Position numbers and translations under genes: made by a program. 40,345 nt of DNA from Bacillota bacterium (GTDB lineage Bacteria > Bacillota > Clostridia > Lachnospirales > Cellulosilyticaceae), in assembly GCA_023436395.1 (NCBI GenBank), contig JAEZJJ010000064.1, positions 1 through 40,345 of the forward strand, in the 5' to 3' direction. The notes beneath the pieces are model-generated. The model had not been told where the DNA came from. It worked only from the letters and a program-made list of their open reading frames with translations, and ran no database searches. Of the stretch, positions 1 to 7,869 are shown one piece after another; position 1 is the stretch's first letter, and each line of letters starts with the position of its first letter.

Positions 1-745
1 GGTACGCAAGATATAACCATTGTACTGCTTCTTGGAAGTTTTCAGCTGGTCTTGATAAGTCAAATCCATACATTTGACCTAATTCTTTAAGTTCATTTAA
101 TGCTTTGATTTGTTCTGCTAATTCTTCACAGTCTCTCATTGTTTCAGCAGTAAATGTTGTACCTTTTACTTCTTTGTCTTTCATTTTGTCTGCAATAAGT
201 CGATCAATACCGTAAAGGGCTACTCTTCTGTAGTCCCCAATGATACGCCCACGTCCATAAGCATCTGGAAGACCCGTTACAACACCTACTTTACGTGCTG
301 TACGAATATCTTTATTGTAAACATCAAATACACCTTGGTTATGTGTTTTTCTATATTTAGTAAAGATTTCTTTCATTTCTGGGTCTACTTCGTAGTCATA
401 GGCATGTAATGCATTTTCTACAACTCTCATTCCACCAAATGGATGGCAACTTCTCACAAGTGGTGCATCTGTTTGAAGACCTACGATTCTCTCTTTATCT
501 TTATTGATATATCCTGCTGCGTGAGAAGTGATTGTTGCAATTGTTTTAGTATCTGCAAAACATCCTCTTTCTCTTTCTTTTACCATAAGTTCACTTAACT
601 CTTCCCAAAGGTCTGTTGTATCCTTTGTTGGTCCAGCAAGGAAACTATCATCTCCTGTATACTCTGTGTAGTTATTAACAATGAAGTCTCTTACATTAAT
701 TTCGTTTTCCCATTTACCTGATTTAAAATTTCTCCAATGTGTCAT
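1..745 (-). CDS. pflB: Pyruvate formate-lyase (formate C-acetyltransferase), N-terminal part, cut by window edge
   Basis: Converts pyruvate and CoA to acetyl-CoA and formate in the cytoplasm; a glycyl-radical enzyme of mixed-acid fermentation. About 248 codons are present. The product begins MTHWRNFKSGKWENEINVRDFI and continues with NNYTEYTGDDSFLAGPT, ITSHAAGYINKDKERIVGLQTDAP and SCHPFGGMRVVENALHAYDYEVDPEM, all characteristic of the PFL N-terminal half. The catalytic cysteine pair and the C-terminal glycyl-radical site lie outside the window. The start at 745 is the only ATG/GTG/TTG after an in-frame stop that fits the family N-terminus, but it lacks a good ribosome binding site; the nearest purine-rich stretch (AAAGGGGG, about 791-798) is some 45 nt upstream. 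A promoter and palindrome lie further upstream. Identity is very secure; the exact start less so. Confidence 0.95.
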   Translation of the reverse strand, partial: MTHWRNFKSGKWENEINVRDFIVNNYTEYTGDDSFLAGPTKDTTDLWEELSELMVKERERGCFADTKTIATITSHAAGYINKDKERIVGLQTDAPLVRSCHPFGGMRVVENALHAYDYEVDPEMKEIFTKYRKTHNQGVFDVYNKDIRTARKVGVVTGLPDAYGRGRIIGDYRRVALYGIDRLIADKMKDKEVKGTTFTAETMRDCEELAEQIKALNELKELGQMYGFDLSRPAENFQEAVQWLYLAY

Positions 746-817
746 ATGTCTCGTAAAAGTAGATACTTTGTGACCTACTCTTACTCTCGCCCCCTTTTAA
801 AGTGAATTTTTTGAGTC

Positions 818-832
818 TGTATACTGTATACA
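818..832. promoter_or_regulatory. 15-nt palindrome TGTATACTGTATACA, possible operator of pflB
   Basis: A perfect palindrome of two 7-bp arms around a central T. It lies roughly at +10 to +25 of the predicted pflB transcript, a typical place for a repressor site. The TGTATAC half-site resembles operators of GntR-type regulators; which protein binds is unknown. It does not match the Rex consensus. Confidence 0.45.
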
Positions 833-848
833 CGTTTTGCTTGGTTTC

Positions 849-877
849 ATTATAACCGATTATTTTTACTTTGTAAA
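849..877 (-). promoter_or_regulatory. Promoter of pflB
   Basis: On the minus strand, TTTACA (872-877) and TATAAT (849-854) are separated by exactly 17 bp, a near-consensus sigma-A promoter. Transcription should start near 842, giving an untranslated leader of about 97 nt before the pflB ATG at 745. Confidence 0.75.
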
Positions 878-1033
878 TAATAATTATTATTTTTCAGTAT
901 AAATTTTTTTATAGTAATTCTTTTCTGTCTTTTAATTAAATTCTTATGAATAGATTTGTCACATCTATACTACAATTCACTCCATATCTCTTCTTTTTTC
1001 CCTTGTTTCCTAAAATTATTTTCCTAATAAATA

Positions 1034-1077
1034 AATCCCCCAGAACTTAAAAAATCTTTCTTTAAGTTCTGGGGATT
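1034..1077 (-). terminator. Intrinsic terminator of the CheY-like gene
   Basis: Inverted repeat of about 17 bp (AATCCCC-C-AGAACTTAAA against TTTAAGTTCTGGGGATT) about 60 nt beyond the cheY-like stop codon. On the minus strand it is followed by a U-rich UUUAUUUAUU tract. Confidence 0.7.
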
Positions 1078-1137
1078 GCCATATACAATTTGTTGTTATT
1101 GTATCCTTATCATCTATGTAACTGTTTAATCATTTGC

Positions 1138-1503
1138 CTATTTTTGTAGTGCTTTATTAACTGCCTCTACAATGCGCTCTGCTTGAAATGGCTTTACAAT
1201 AAAATCTCTTGCGCCTGCCTGTATGGACTCAAGTACCATAGCTTGTTGCCCCATTGCTGAACACATAATAATTTTAGCTTGTGGATTAATTTCTCTAATT
1301 TTCTTCACTGCACCTATTCCATCTAGTTCTGGCATTGTTATATCCATCAGTACTAACTCAGGGGACACCTCTTTATAACGTTCTATAGCTCTAAGTCCAT
1401 TTTCAGCCTCACCAACTACTTCAAATCCATTCTTTGTTAAAATATCCTTAAGCATCATTCTCATAAATGCTGCATCATCTACTACCATAATTCTTCCTGC
1501 CAT
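1138..1503 (-). CDS. CheY-like single-domain response regulator
   Basis: A stand-alone receiver domain of 121 residues with no output domain, so it probably acts by protein contact, for example at the flagellar switch or in a phosphorelay. Phospho-acceptor Asp54 lies in LVLMDITMP, the acidic pair is Asp9-Asp10 in VVDD, the conserved Ser is Ser82 and the conserved Lys is Lys104 in IVKPF. I place the start at the ATG at 1503 because GAGGTG sits 7 nt upstream; a GTG three codons earlier overlaps that ribosome binding site. Neighbours are not chemotaxis genes, although a chemoreceptor occurs in this window at 28.1-30.2 kb. Monocistronic, with its own terminator. Confidence 0.9.
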   Translation of the reverse strand: MAGRIMVVDDAAFMRMMLKDILTKNGFEVVGEAENGLRAIERYKEVSPELVLMDITMPELDGIGAVKKIREINPQAKIIMCSAMGQQAMVLESIQAGARDFIVKPFQAERIVEAVNKALQK

Positions 1504-1643
1504 TTGTTTCACCTCATATATCTAGTCTATATTTTTTTCCTTCAGATAATAGCACACTCACTTATTTCATATTAAAAGTGTCTTTGCAAATTATATCATA
1601 CTTTTATATAAGTTTGTAGTATTTTACATTTATTGAATATTAA

Positions 1644-3089
1644 TCAAATAATCTTCTTTATTTCTTCGCCTATGATCTTAAGCCCTCCTGAAATCTCTTC
1701 TTCTTTTAACCTAGAAAAACCTATACGCAAACTGGAAGTTTTCTTTCCATCTGGTTCAAAAACATCACCAGACATAAATAATACGCCTCTTTTAAAACAA
1801 GCATTTAAAAGTTGCCTCGTGTCTATTGTATGATGTAATTCTATATAAATATGAAGCCCCCCCTCTCCCCATAGTCTTTCATAAGGAATATACTTTTTAA
1901 TTTGTTCTACAGTATATAAATATTTTTCCCTATAATATTTTTTTGCTTTTTTTACATATCGCTCGAAAGCTCCACTTTTCATATATTGTACAAAAACCGC
2001 TTGGTCTAAAAAGGAAGTATGAATTGTTTTAGCACGCTTAACACTTTCTAAATAATTAATGCACTCTAGGTCTGCCATAATCCAACCTAATCTTAATCCA
2101 GGAAATAATATTTTTGACAGACTACCTATATAAATAATATGATTACTCGCCTCACTAAGTGCTATCAAAGGAATAATATGTGAGCTAGAGTATAATAGTT
2201 CCTCATTAAAACCATCTTCTATGCAAGGTACTTTATATTTGCTTAAAATATTATACACATTTTTCCTTCTCTCCCCACTCATTACTATACCAGTAGGATT
2301 TTGATAAGAAGGTGTTAAATAGATCCATTTAGGTTGCCACTCTAATATAGCTGACTCTAACATATCTGGTAATATACCTTGTTCATCCATAGGTATACCT
2401 ATCACCTTTAACCCATAAGCCCTCATCATTTTTAATGTCGTATGATGTGTAGGACTCTCACATATGATAATATCTCCATGATTTGTGTAAGTACTTAATA
2501 TCAGATCTAGTCCTTCTGTAAATCCATTAGTGATAATAATATCCTTTTCCTTTCCAAATACTCCTTTTCTTTGCATATAGTCCATCAAATAATTTATTAA
2601 ATCTCTATATCCTTTCGCATACCCGTAGTTCAGTAACTTTTCTCCTTCTACGGCTATTACATCTAAAAAGGCTCTTTTAAACTCCTCTACATCAAACAAG
2701 CTACCTGCTGGTGCAATACTTTTAAAAGAAATCATGCCTTTCTCATAATGTGGTTCAGTTTTAATAATATCCATTTCCTCACAAGTTCTTCCATAACTAT
2801 TAATACGCTTTTTCCAACTTATACTTACCTGCTCACTATCACTTTTAGCACTTGATTTTACAAAAGATCCTTTTCCTTTGATACTATATATAATGCCTCT
2901 ACTCTCTAAATTTTCGTATGCTGTTAAAACGGTATTTCTACTAATTCCTAATACAGTACTTACTTCTCTTGTAGAGGGTAACTTACTATCCTTTATAAGT
3001 GCCCCTTCTTCTACCGCCCATTCAATATGCTTTTCTAACTGTTCATAAATAGGCATATCTTGATTTAATGTTAATGTAGAAAAAATCAA
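1644..3089 (-). CDS. MocR-family (GntR-HTH plus aminotransferase-like) transcriptional regulator
   Basis: 481 residues. Residues about 10-80 form a GntR winged helix-turn-helix (LPSTREVSTVLGISRNTVLTAYENLESRG). The rest is a fold-type I aminotransferase domain with SYQNPTG (Asn264), the cofactor-ring Asp292 in IEDGF, and Lys326 in GSLSKILFPGLRLGW, which should form the Schiff base with pyridoxal phosphate. Members such as PdxR and GabR sense PLP, amino acids or GABA and control nearby or divergent genes. No PLP-synthesis or GABA gene is adjacent here, so the target is unknown. The start is a TTG at 3089, chosen for AAAGGAGGAG seven bases upstream. Confidence 0.88.
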   Translation of the reverse strand: MIFSTLTLNQDMPIYEQLEKHIEWAVEEGALIKDSKLPSTREVSTVLGISRNTVLTAYENLESRGIIYSIKGKGSFVKSSAKSDSEQVSISWKKRINSYGRTCEEMDIIKTEPHYEKGMISFKSIAPAGSLFDVEEFKRAFLDVIAVEGEKLLNYGYAKGYRDLINYLMDYMQRKGVFGKEKDIIITNGFTEGLDLILSTYTNHGDIIICESPTHHTTLKMMRAYGLKVIGIPMDEQGILPDMLESAILEWQPKWIYLTPSYQNPTGIVMSGERRKNVYNILSKYKVPCIEDGFNEELLYSSSHIIPLIALSEASNHIIYIGSLSKILFPGLRLGWIMADLECINYLESVKRAKTIHTSFLDQAVFVQYMKSGAFERYVKKAKKYYREKYLYTVEQIKKYIPYERLWGEGGLHIYIELHHTIDTRQLLNACFKRGVLFMSGDVFEPDGKKTSSLRIGFSRLKEEEISGGLKIIGEEIKKII

Positions 3090-3190
3090 GTCTACTCCTC
3101 CTTTATTCTCATCTTGTAAATTTTACCAATATTTTAAATTTATTATATCTCTCTTTTTCTCTTAACTCTATCCTTTTTTCTATTAATTAA

Positions 3191-3227
3191 AAGGAGTTAG
3201 CTTATATTAAATATAAACCAACTCCTT
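3191..3227 (-). terminator. Hairpin terminator downstream of zinc-ribbon gene
   Basis: AAGGAGTT/AACTCCTT outer stem and TTATAT/ATATAA inner stem, just after the stop of the zinc-ribbon gene. The T-tract on the minus strand is weak (TTAATTAA). Confidence 0.5.
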
Positions 3228-3232
3228 AAGTA

Positions 3233-3508
3233 TTATTTTATTATTTCAATAGTTGTTATTTGTTTACAGTCTTTACAAATATAAATGGCCTCTGTTTCTT
3301 TCAGTTCATGTATTTCCATAATCTCTCCACAATGCGGGCAAGTCTTATAGCGTTTATACCCATAGGGTAATGTACTATTTTTTTCTTTGTTCCCTTGTTT
3401 CTGTCCTTTATATACAGCCTCAAATCCTTCCATACGCCCATCTATATCTTGCTTTACTTCTTTATGAGGTACCTTTTTGAATTCATCCATTCGAGATTCT
3501 ATACTCAT
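3233..3508 (-). CDS. Small zinc-ribbon protein
   Basis: 91 residues of unknown function. A C-terminal zinc ribbon is visible as CPHCG (residues about 58-62) and CKDC about 20 residues later. The N-terminal half is charged and probably flexible. Starts at ATG 3508 with GGAG nine bases upstream. It follows the membrane protein at 3538-5166 by 29 bp in the same direction, so the two are probably co-transcribed and share the hairpin at 3191-3227. No enzyme motif is seen; nucleic-acid or protein binding is a guess. Confidence 0.7.
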   Translation of the reverse strand: MSIESRMDEFKKVPHKEVKQDIDGRMEGFEAVYKGQKQGNKEKNSTLPYGYKRYKTCPHCGEIMEIHELKETEAIYICKDCKQITTIEIIK

Positions 3509-3537
3509 ACTTTATCTCCTTAAGGCCTCTAATATTC

Positions 3538-5166
3538 TTATTGAAGCCAACTTGATCCTAGTGACTGTAAATTATTCTGTATCGTTTGAGCCACTGCCAT
3601 TAATTCTGCCATGCTCATTTCAAGTACATATTTTACTTCTTTCTTACTTGTAAATTTAACATCCTCTGCTTTTACAACTTTAGCACCATAAGCTACGCCA
3701 AATTTAGTTTCAATTGCATCTCCATAATAACTCTCTATATTACATGTTATATCTTCAAAGGTTGTAGAAACTTCTTTTCGTGATACAACCTTATTTCCTA
3801 CTCCTGTAATATCAATTGAACCAACATAAGGCATTTCACCTTTTAAGTTCAGTGTATAATTATCACTCTTAGCTTTTGTATCATAACTTGTATTAAAATC
3901 AATATAACCTGTTTCTCCATCACTGGATATATTCACATTAATTCCAGACTCAATGATATCACTATTTTCTTCTAAGTTATTAGATACTTTGATTCCTCCT
4001 TGGAAATCTACATCATATGCTGGTGTTAATTCTATATTCAATTCACTACTTAAATAGTCTTTTGTCCCAAAATTGAAGTTAATTTTCAACACTTCTTCTT
4101 CATACTCTGTATCCATAACAGTGCATACACCTGAGCGAATGAAATGTTCATCTAAGTGAAGCTCAAACTTTAATTCTAAACCTTCATATGTATCTACAGC
4201 TAACATTTGCTCCATGAATTCTTCTTTAGTTACACCTGATTCTTTTGCCACAAAATCAAAGAATTCTTGCATAAAGTCTAATTCCATAATAATTGCCATC
4301 TGTTCTTTGCCAAGCTTACTAAGTTGTTCACCTGTCACTGTTACATCATATACATTATAACCATCAGCTTTTTCATCAAGCTTCTCTATATCTAGCCCTT
4401 TAATTGTTTCTTCAATAAGTTTATTGTATTTTTCTATATACTCTTTATTATCTTTTATGTTTAAGAGTCCAGTAAAATAATCTCCCATTGCAGTAAATGC
4501 TTCTTCTACTTCTGCAATTTCTAAATCATCAATACCTTGTCCCTCAGTAACAGCATAAAGTGGAGAATTTTTAAAGTCCTCTAGAATACTATCTAACTTA
4601 AGAGCATAAGGATTTCCTAATATTTTTGGTATATCGATTCCTATTTCTTGATCTGATTTATAAAGTGTTGCACCTATTAATTCTAAATCACCTTGTAAAG
4701 CCTTCAGACCAGTATCCCAGTATTTCCCATCTTTAGTATATAAAAAATTCCCTTGAAATGCTAAGTCCTTTATAACTGCATTAATAATGCTGTCATCTTC
4801 CATACCACTAATATTCTTGATTGTTACATTAAAATGAGTGTCTACAGCCTCGGATTCTAAGATATTAAGTAATGACTTCCCACCATTCTTTTCTTCAATT
4901 AAAGCCATTTCACTCTTAAACTTATCTTTTGTATTAAGAATTGCACTATGCACAATCTCTTGTGGCGTACCTTTTAATTCTCTTAAATTCACTTCAGCTG
5001 CTTTACCACCATTATTTACTATAGTAAGAGCCCCTACTGTCACTGCAAGCACACCCAAGATGCAAGCAATTAGAATAATAAGTTGCTTACTACTTTTCTT
5101 CTTAGGATTAAAATTTAATTCTTGATTTTCGTTATTTTCTACTTGATTTTCATTGTTCTCTTCCAC
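3538..5166 (-). CDS. Membrane-anchored extracellular protein of unknown function
   Basis: 542 residues. A short Asn/Glu-rich cytoplasmic tail (MEENNENQVENNENQ) and a KKKSSK stop signal precede one transmembrane helix (QLIILIACILGVLAVTVGAL, about residues 29-50). The remaining 490 residues are acidic, lack cysteine pairs apart from scattered Cys, and should lie outside the cell. The repeated beta-rich character (SINVNISSDGETGYIDFNTSYDT) suggests a lipoprotein-like sandwich fold, but I recognise no named family. An upstream GTG at 5202 has no ribosome binding site, whereas the GTG at 5166 follows AAAGGGGGAG at proper spacing, so the shorter form is chosen. Likely in an operon with the zinc-ribbon gene downstream. 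Confidence 0.75.
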   Translation of the reverse strand: MEENNENQVENNENQELNFNPKKKSSKQLIILIACILGVLAVTVGALTIVNNGGKAAEVNLRELKGTPQEIVHSAILNTKDKFKSEMALIEEKNGGKSLLNILESEAVDTHFNVTIKNISGMEDDSIINAVIKDLAFQGNFLYTKDGKYWDTGLKALQGDLELIGATLYKSDQEIGIDIPKILGNPYALKLDSILEDFKNSPLYAVTEGQGIDDLEIAEVEEAFTAMGDYFTGLLNIKDNKEYIEKYNKLIEETIKGLDIEKLDEKADGYNVYDVTVTGEQLSKLGKEQMAIIMELDFMQEFFDFVAKESGVTKEEFMEQMLAVDTYEGLELKFELHLDEHFIRSGVCTVMDTEYEEEVLKINFNFGTKDYLSSELNIELTPAYDVDFQGGIKVSNNLEENSDIIESGINVNISSDGETGYIDFNTSYDTKAKSDNYTLNLKGEMPYVGSIDITGVGNKVVSRKEVSTTFEDITCNIESYYGDAIETKFGVAYGAKVVKAEDVKFTSKKEVKYVLEMSMAELMAVAQTIQNNLQSLGSSWLQ

Positions 5167-5268
5167 TTTTTTCTCCCCCTTTATTTGTAACCAATTAAAC
5201 ACATGTACTTTTCCATTATATCTGAATAGTAAATCATTTTCTACCCTTAATACATCATTAGCTTAAAG

Positions 5269-6123
5269 CTATTCTATTTTATTGTCAATCAACTTATATT
5301 TCTTAAAACTTTTATATAAACCATCCTCATCAGGACCATCCGTTAAATCATCAGCTACTTGTTTTATTAATTCTGCACCATTTGCCATTGCAATACCATA
5401 TGCTACATATTGTAGCATCTCTATATCATTATAACTATCTCCATATGCAAAGGTGTCTTGTTGTGCTATTCCTAATTCTTTGAGTACAAGTTCAATCCCT
5501 GCTGCCTTATGCACTTCTTTAAGCATAAGTTCACCGCAGACTTCCCCTTCATGACTATATGAACCAGGAATTACCTGAAAGTTATCCCTAAACGTTTTCT
5601 TAATCTCTTCAAATGATATATGAGTTCCCATGAAAGTTACCTTATTGATGTCTTCTCTTATTAAATTTTCTTCCTCTTGCATATGCATCATATAAGGATA
5701 CATCATCCGCTCTATCTCTTCTTTACGTTCCGGATGCTTCTTAATGCCTTCTATCATATTGGCTATTAAGTATGCCTTACTTTCTTTATTGACATATACC
5801 TTTTTGGTAGCTTCTAAATAATATTTCACACGTTTTTTTTCAAAAAAGTCTATAATAGGAAACAACTGATCCTTCGAAATATAAACCTCAAAAATGACTT
5901 TTCCTTTTAATTCTATATAGCCACCAGCTGCGCCTATAATGCCGTCTAATTCCAGTGCTAAAACTTCTGGTGGGATTTCTGCCTTAGAACGGCCTGTACA
6001 TATAAAGATAGCATGTCCATTTGCTCTTGCCTTGGTGATAGCCTGCCTTGCTGATTGCGGAATTTCCCCTTTATGATTAAGAAGTGTTCCATCTATATCT
6101 AAGAAAATCGCTTTTTGATTCAC
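5269..6123 (-). CDS. Cof-type HAD-superfamily hydrolase
   Basis: 284-residue cytoplasmic haloacid-dehalogenase phosphatase, probably acting on sugar phosphates or nucleotides. Motif I is FLDIDGTL with nucleophile Asp9 and acid/base Asp11. The third/fourth motif is YGDSYNDIEML near residue 227, binding Mg2+. A C2-type cap lies between them, as in the Cof/YwpJ/YidA group. The start is GTG at 6123 behind GGGAGGG. The substrate cannot be inferred from neighbours. A disrupted small membrane gene ends 23 bp upstream in the same direction. Confidence 0.9.
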   Translation of the reverse strand: MNQKAIFLDIDGTLLNHKGEIPQSARQAITKARANGHAIFICTGRSKAEIPPEVLALELDGIIGAAGGYIELKGKVIFEVYISKDQLFPIIDFFEKKRVKYYLEATKKVYVNKESKAYLIANMIEGIKKHPERKEEIERMMYPYMMHMQEEENLIREDINKVTFMGTHISFEEIKKTFRDNFQVIPGSYSHEGEVCGELMLKEVHKAAGIELVLKELGIAQQDTFAYGDSYNDIEMLQYVAYGIAMANGAELIKQVADDLTDGPDEDGLYKSFKKYKLIDNKIE

Positions 6124-6146
6124 TTTATCCCTCCCTATCTTTAACT

Positions 6147-6377
6147 TTATTTAAATACGCTATTAATCCCTTCTCCAAAAGCAGATAAACTCATAGAAAC
6201 AATTTTATAACTAATCCACCAAATTCCTATTATATTGGCTACAATGCCTACGATAACAGCAGTTAACGTTAGTTTGTTTATTTTCTGCCTATCTTATTCT
6301 CTTCTAGAAACTCTTATCTTAAACAATCTTGTAGCTCCCTTAAGTATATCACAAACAAATGAATACATCTTAGTCAT
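6147..6377 (-). pseudogene. Small membrane-protein gene interrupted by an in-frame TAA
   Basis: On the minus strand one frame reads MTKMYSFVCDILKGATRLFK through RVSRRE (27 codons from ATG 6377), then TAA at 6294-6296, then continues in the same frame as DRQKINKLTLTAVIVG, through a hydrophobic stretch containing IVANIIGIWWISY, to SVFK and a final TAA at 6147. The continuation has no start codon of its own before its hydrophobic segment, yet has sensible codon use and membrane-helix composition, so I read it as a 76-residue gene with a nonsense mutation. No clear Shine-Dalgarno precedes the ATG. Alternatives are a sequencing error, stop readthrough, or chance. Confidence 0.4.
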
Positions 6378-6424
6378 AATATGTATTTTTATAGTGTCAC
6401 AAAATAAATTTATACACATACAAG

Positions 6425-6460
6425 AATGTCGTAGCTAAAATTTCTTTTAACTACGACATT
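6425..6460. terminator. Terminator hairpin beside tRNA-Arg(CCU)
   Basis: AATGTCGTAG/CTACGACATT, 10-bp stem with inner TAAAA/TTTTA pairing. It lies 16 nt beyond the tRNA 3' end on the minus strand. A T-run (TTTTTATT) on the plus-strand side means it could also act in that direction. Confidence 0.6.
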
Positions 6461-6475
6461 TTTATTGCTTATATA

Positions 6476-6549
6476 CGTTCCCGACTGGAATCGAACCAGC
6501 GGCCTACCGCTTAGGAGGCGGTCGCTCTATCCTACTGAGCTACGGAAAC
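6476..6549 (-). tRNA. tRNA-Arg, anticodon CCU
   Basis: Full cloverleaf: acceptor GTTTCCG/CGGGAAC with one G-U pair, D-arm GCTC..GAGC, anticodon stem ACCGC/GCGGT around loop CTCCTAA (anticodon CCU, decodes AGG), T-arm with GGTTCGATTCC, discriminator G. The CCA end is not encoded. Confidence 0.95.
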
Positions 6550-6595
6550 CTATTGCAATTATTATACTACAGTCTTATTTGCTATTCGTCAAGTA

Positions 6596-7477
6596 CTATT
6601 TAGTCGTTACAATAGTACCTTGCAACCAACATGTACCCATAAAACGCATTCCAATACTTGGATACCCTACTAAATTATTTTTATTAATAAGTACCTCCAA
6701 AGGCATATCATTTACATCCAAAGTAAACAGATAAGATTCCTCTCCTGTCTTCATATTCTTTCTTGTTTGTATTTGAGTGATTTCCCCCAAAATAGCATAT
6801 GTGGCATCTACTAATGTAGTTGGTACAAAATAACCACTCATAATAGATAAGAAGTCTTCTTCAAACATACGCTCCTTAAGTTGGTCATCTAATTCCTTCT
6901 CTTCAGCTTCTAATTGGGCCCTAGCATCCTCATCACCTTCTCTGGCTTTTTGAAGCATTACCTTAATCTTTTCTCTCTCTTCCTTCTCAGCTACCTCATC
7001 TTCTTCGTTTCTCTCAATAGGAAGAACAATTGTTCCTTCCATAGCTAATGCTGCAATCTTCACCTCATCAAACGTCTGTAGCATTTCTACTGCTTCTGTA
7101 TACTCTACTACATTCTGTAGCCAAAAAATAAATTGCATACCTGTTTCAGCTTCTTCACAAATTGCATAATAATTATACTCGTCATCTATACACTCTACAC
7201 TTAAATCATCTACTTTTATAGTATAATGGCTATCTAAGTATGGTTCACATTGCTCTATTTCAAGCTTAGTGTCTCCTTGGTTTGCTCTTACAACCACTCT
7301 AACCATAACATACATATCTTTACCAAATTCTTTTAAGTACTCTGCTATAATATCTTGATTTGATTTACGACTTGCAATTTGTTTTGTTGGTTGATCTAAT
7401 ATTTCACTAACTATTTTCTCAATATTATATTTACTATCTATATCTGAAAATCCTACTGCTGCAATTGGAGATTCCAT
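6596..7477 (-). CDS. DUF3881-like conserved protein of Lachnospiraceae type
   Basis: 293-residue cytoplasmic protein, no membrane segment. It starts MNMESPIAAVGFSDI (or the Met two codons on). The N-terminal half is alpha/beta, a Glu/Lys-rich helical stretch covers about residues 170-215 (NEEDEVAEKEEREKIKVMLQKARE), and the C-terminal ~80 residues look like an OB-like beta domain (ILGEITQIQTRKNMKTGEESYLFTLDVNDMPLEVLINKNN). Its length and the AVGFS start recall DUF3881, a family of unknown function I associate with Lachnospiraceae; the assignment is from memory. An upstream Met at 7525 is ignored because AGAGGGGG lies just before 7477. Function unknown. Confidence 0.65.
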   Translation of the reverse strand: MESPIAAVGFSDIDSKYNIEKIVSEILDQPTKQIASRKSNQDIIAEYLKEFGKDMYVMVRVVVRANQGDTKLEIEQCEPYLDSHYTIKVDDLSVECIDDEYNYYAICEEAETGMQFIFWLQNVVEYTEAVEMLQTFDEVKIAALAMEGTIVLPIERNEEDEVAEKEEREKIKVMLQKAREGDEDARAQLEAEEKELDDQLKERMFEEDFLSIMSGYFVPTTLVDATYAILGEITQIQTRKNMKTGEESYLFTLDVNDMPLEVLINKNNLVGYPSIGMRFMGTCWLQGTIVTTK

Positions 7478-7751
7478 ATTCATCCCCCTCTCTACCCTTT
7501 CCACCTTATCAGTTAAACTGTTCATCTAGCCCTAGTTCTTGAGTAACTAAGACTTTAATTTATTCAATATTCATCGCTCATCTATACATTTAATAAAAGG
7601 GTTATCTTATATTTATATTATATATCAATCCTTTTCTATTTGCTAGGTATCTTTACAACTTCTCCTATATGCCTAAGACCTACTATAAATATATATCCTA
7701 AAATACTATAATATACCCTCTGTTGAACTTTATACAATAGTTTTAAAGAAC

Positions 7752-7863
7752 ATATAAAAAAGATGTACGGTAAATGAAGTGACCCCAATAAGCTAGACTT
7801 TTCTAGGTCTAACTTATTGGGGTCATATCAGAACTTTTTGTTTCCGTTACATCTTTTTTATAT
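7752..7863. repeat. Nested double palindrome (long hairpin) after the GDPD gene
   Basis: An outer perfect 16-bp inverted repeat (7752-7767 against 7848-7863, plus a CGG/CCG step) encloses an inner hairpin (7780-7792 against 7813-7825, then TAGAC/GTCTA) with an 8-nt loop. It lies just beyond the stop codon of the minus-strand phosphodiesterase gene and fills most of the intergenic space. The A6/T6 outer arms let either strand work as a terminator. The remainder of the 390-bp gap (7478-7751) shows nothing I can name. Confidence 0.75.
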
Positions 7864-7869
7864 AATTTA

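Noticed and set aside
6235..6438. Plus-strand ORF of 67 codons with hydrophobic product
   Set aside because: No ribosome binding site; it is the antisense of the disrupted minus-strand membrane-protein frame, which has better composition and context.
6465..6734. Plus-strand ORF across the tRNA-Arg(CCU) region
   Set aside because: Overlaps a certain tRNA gene and the end of a real minus-strand gene.
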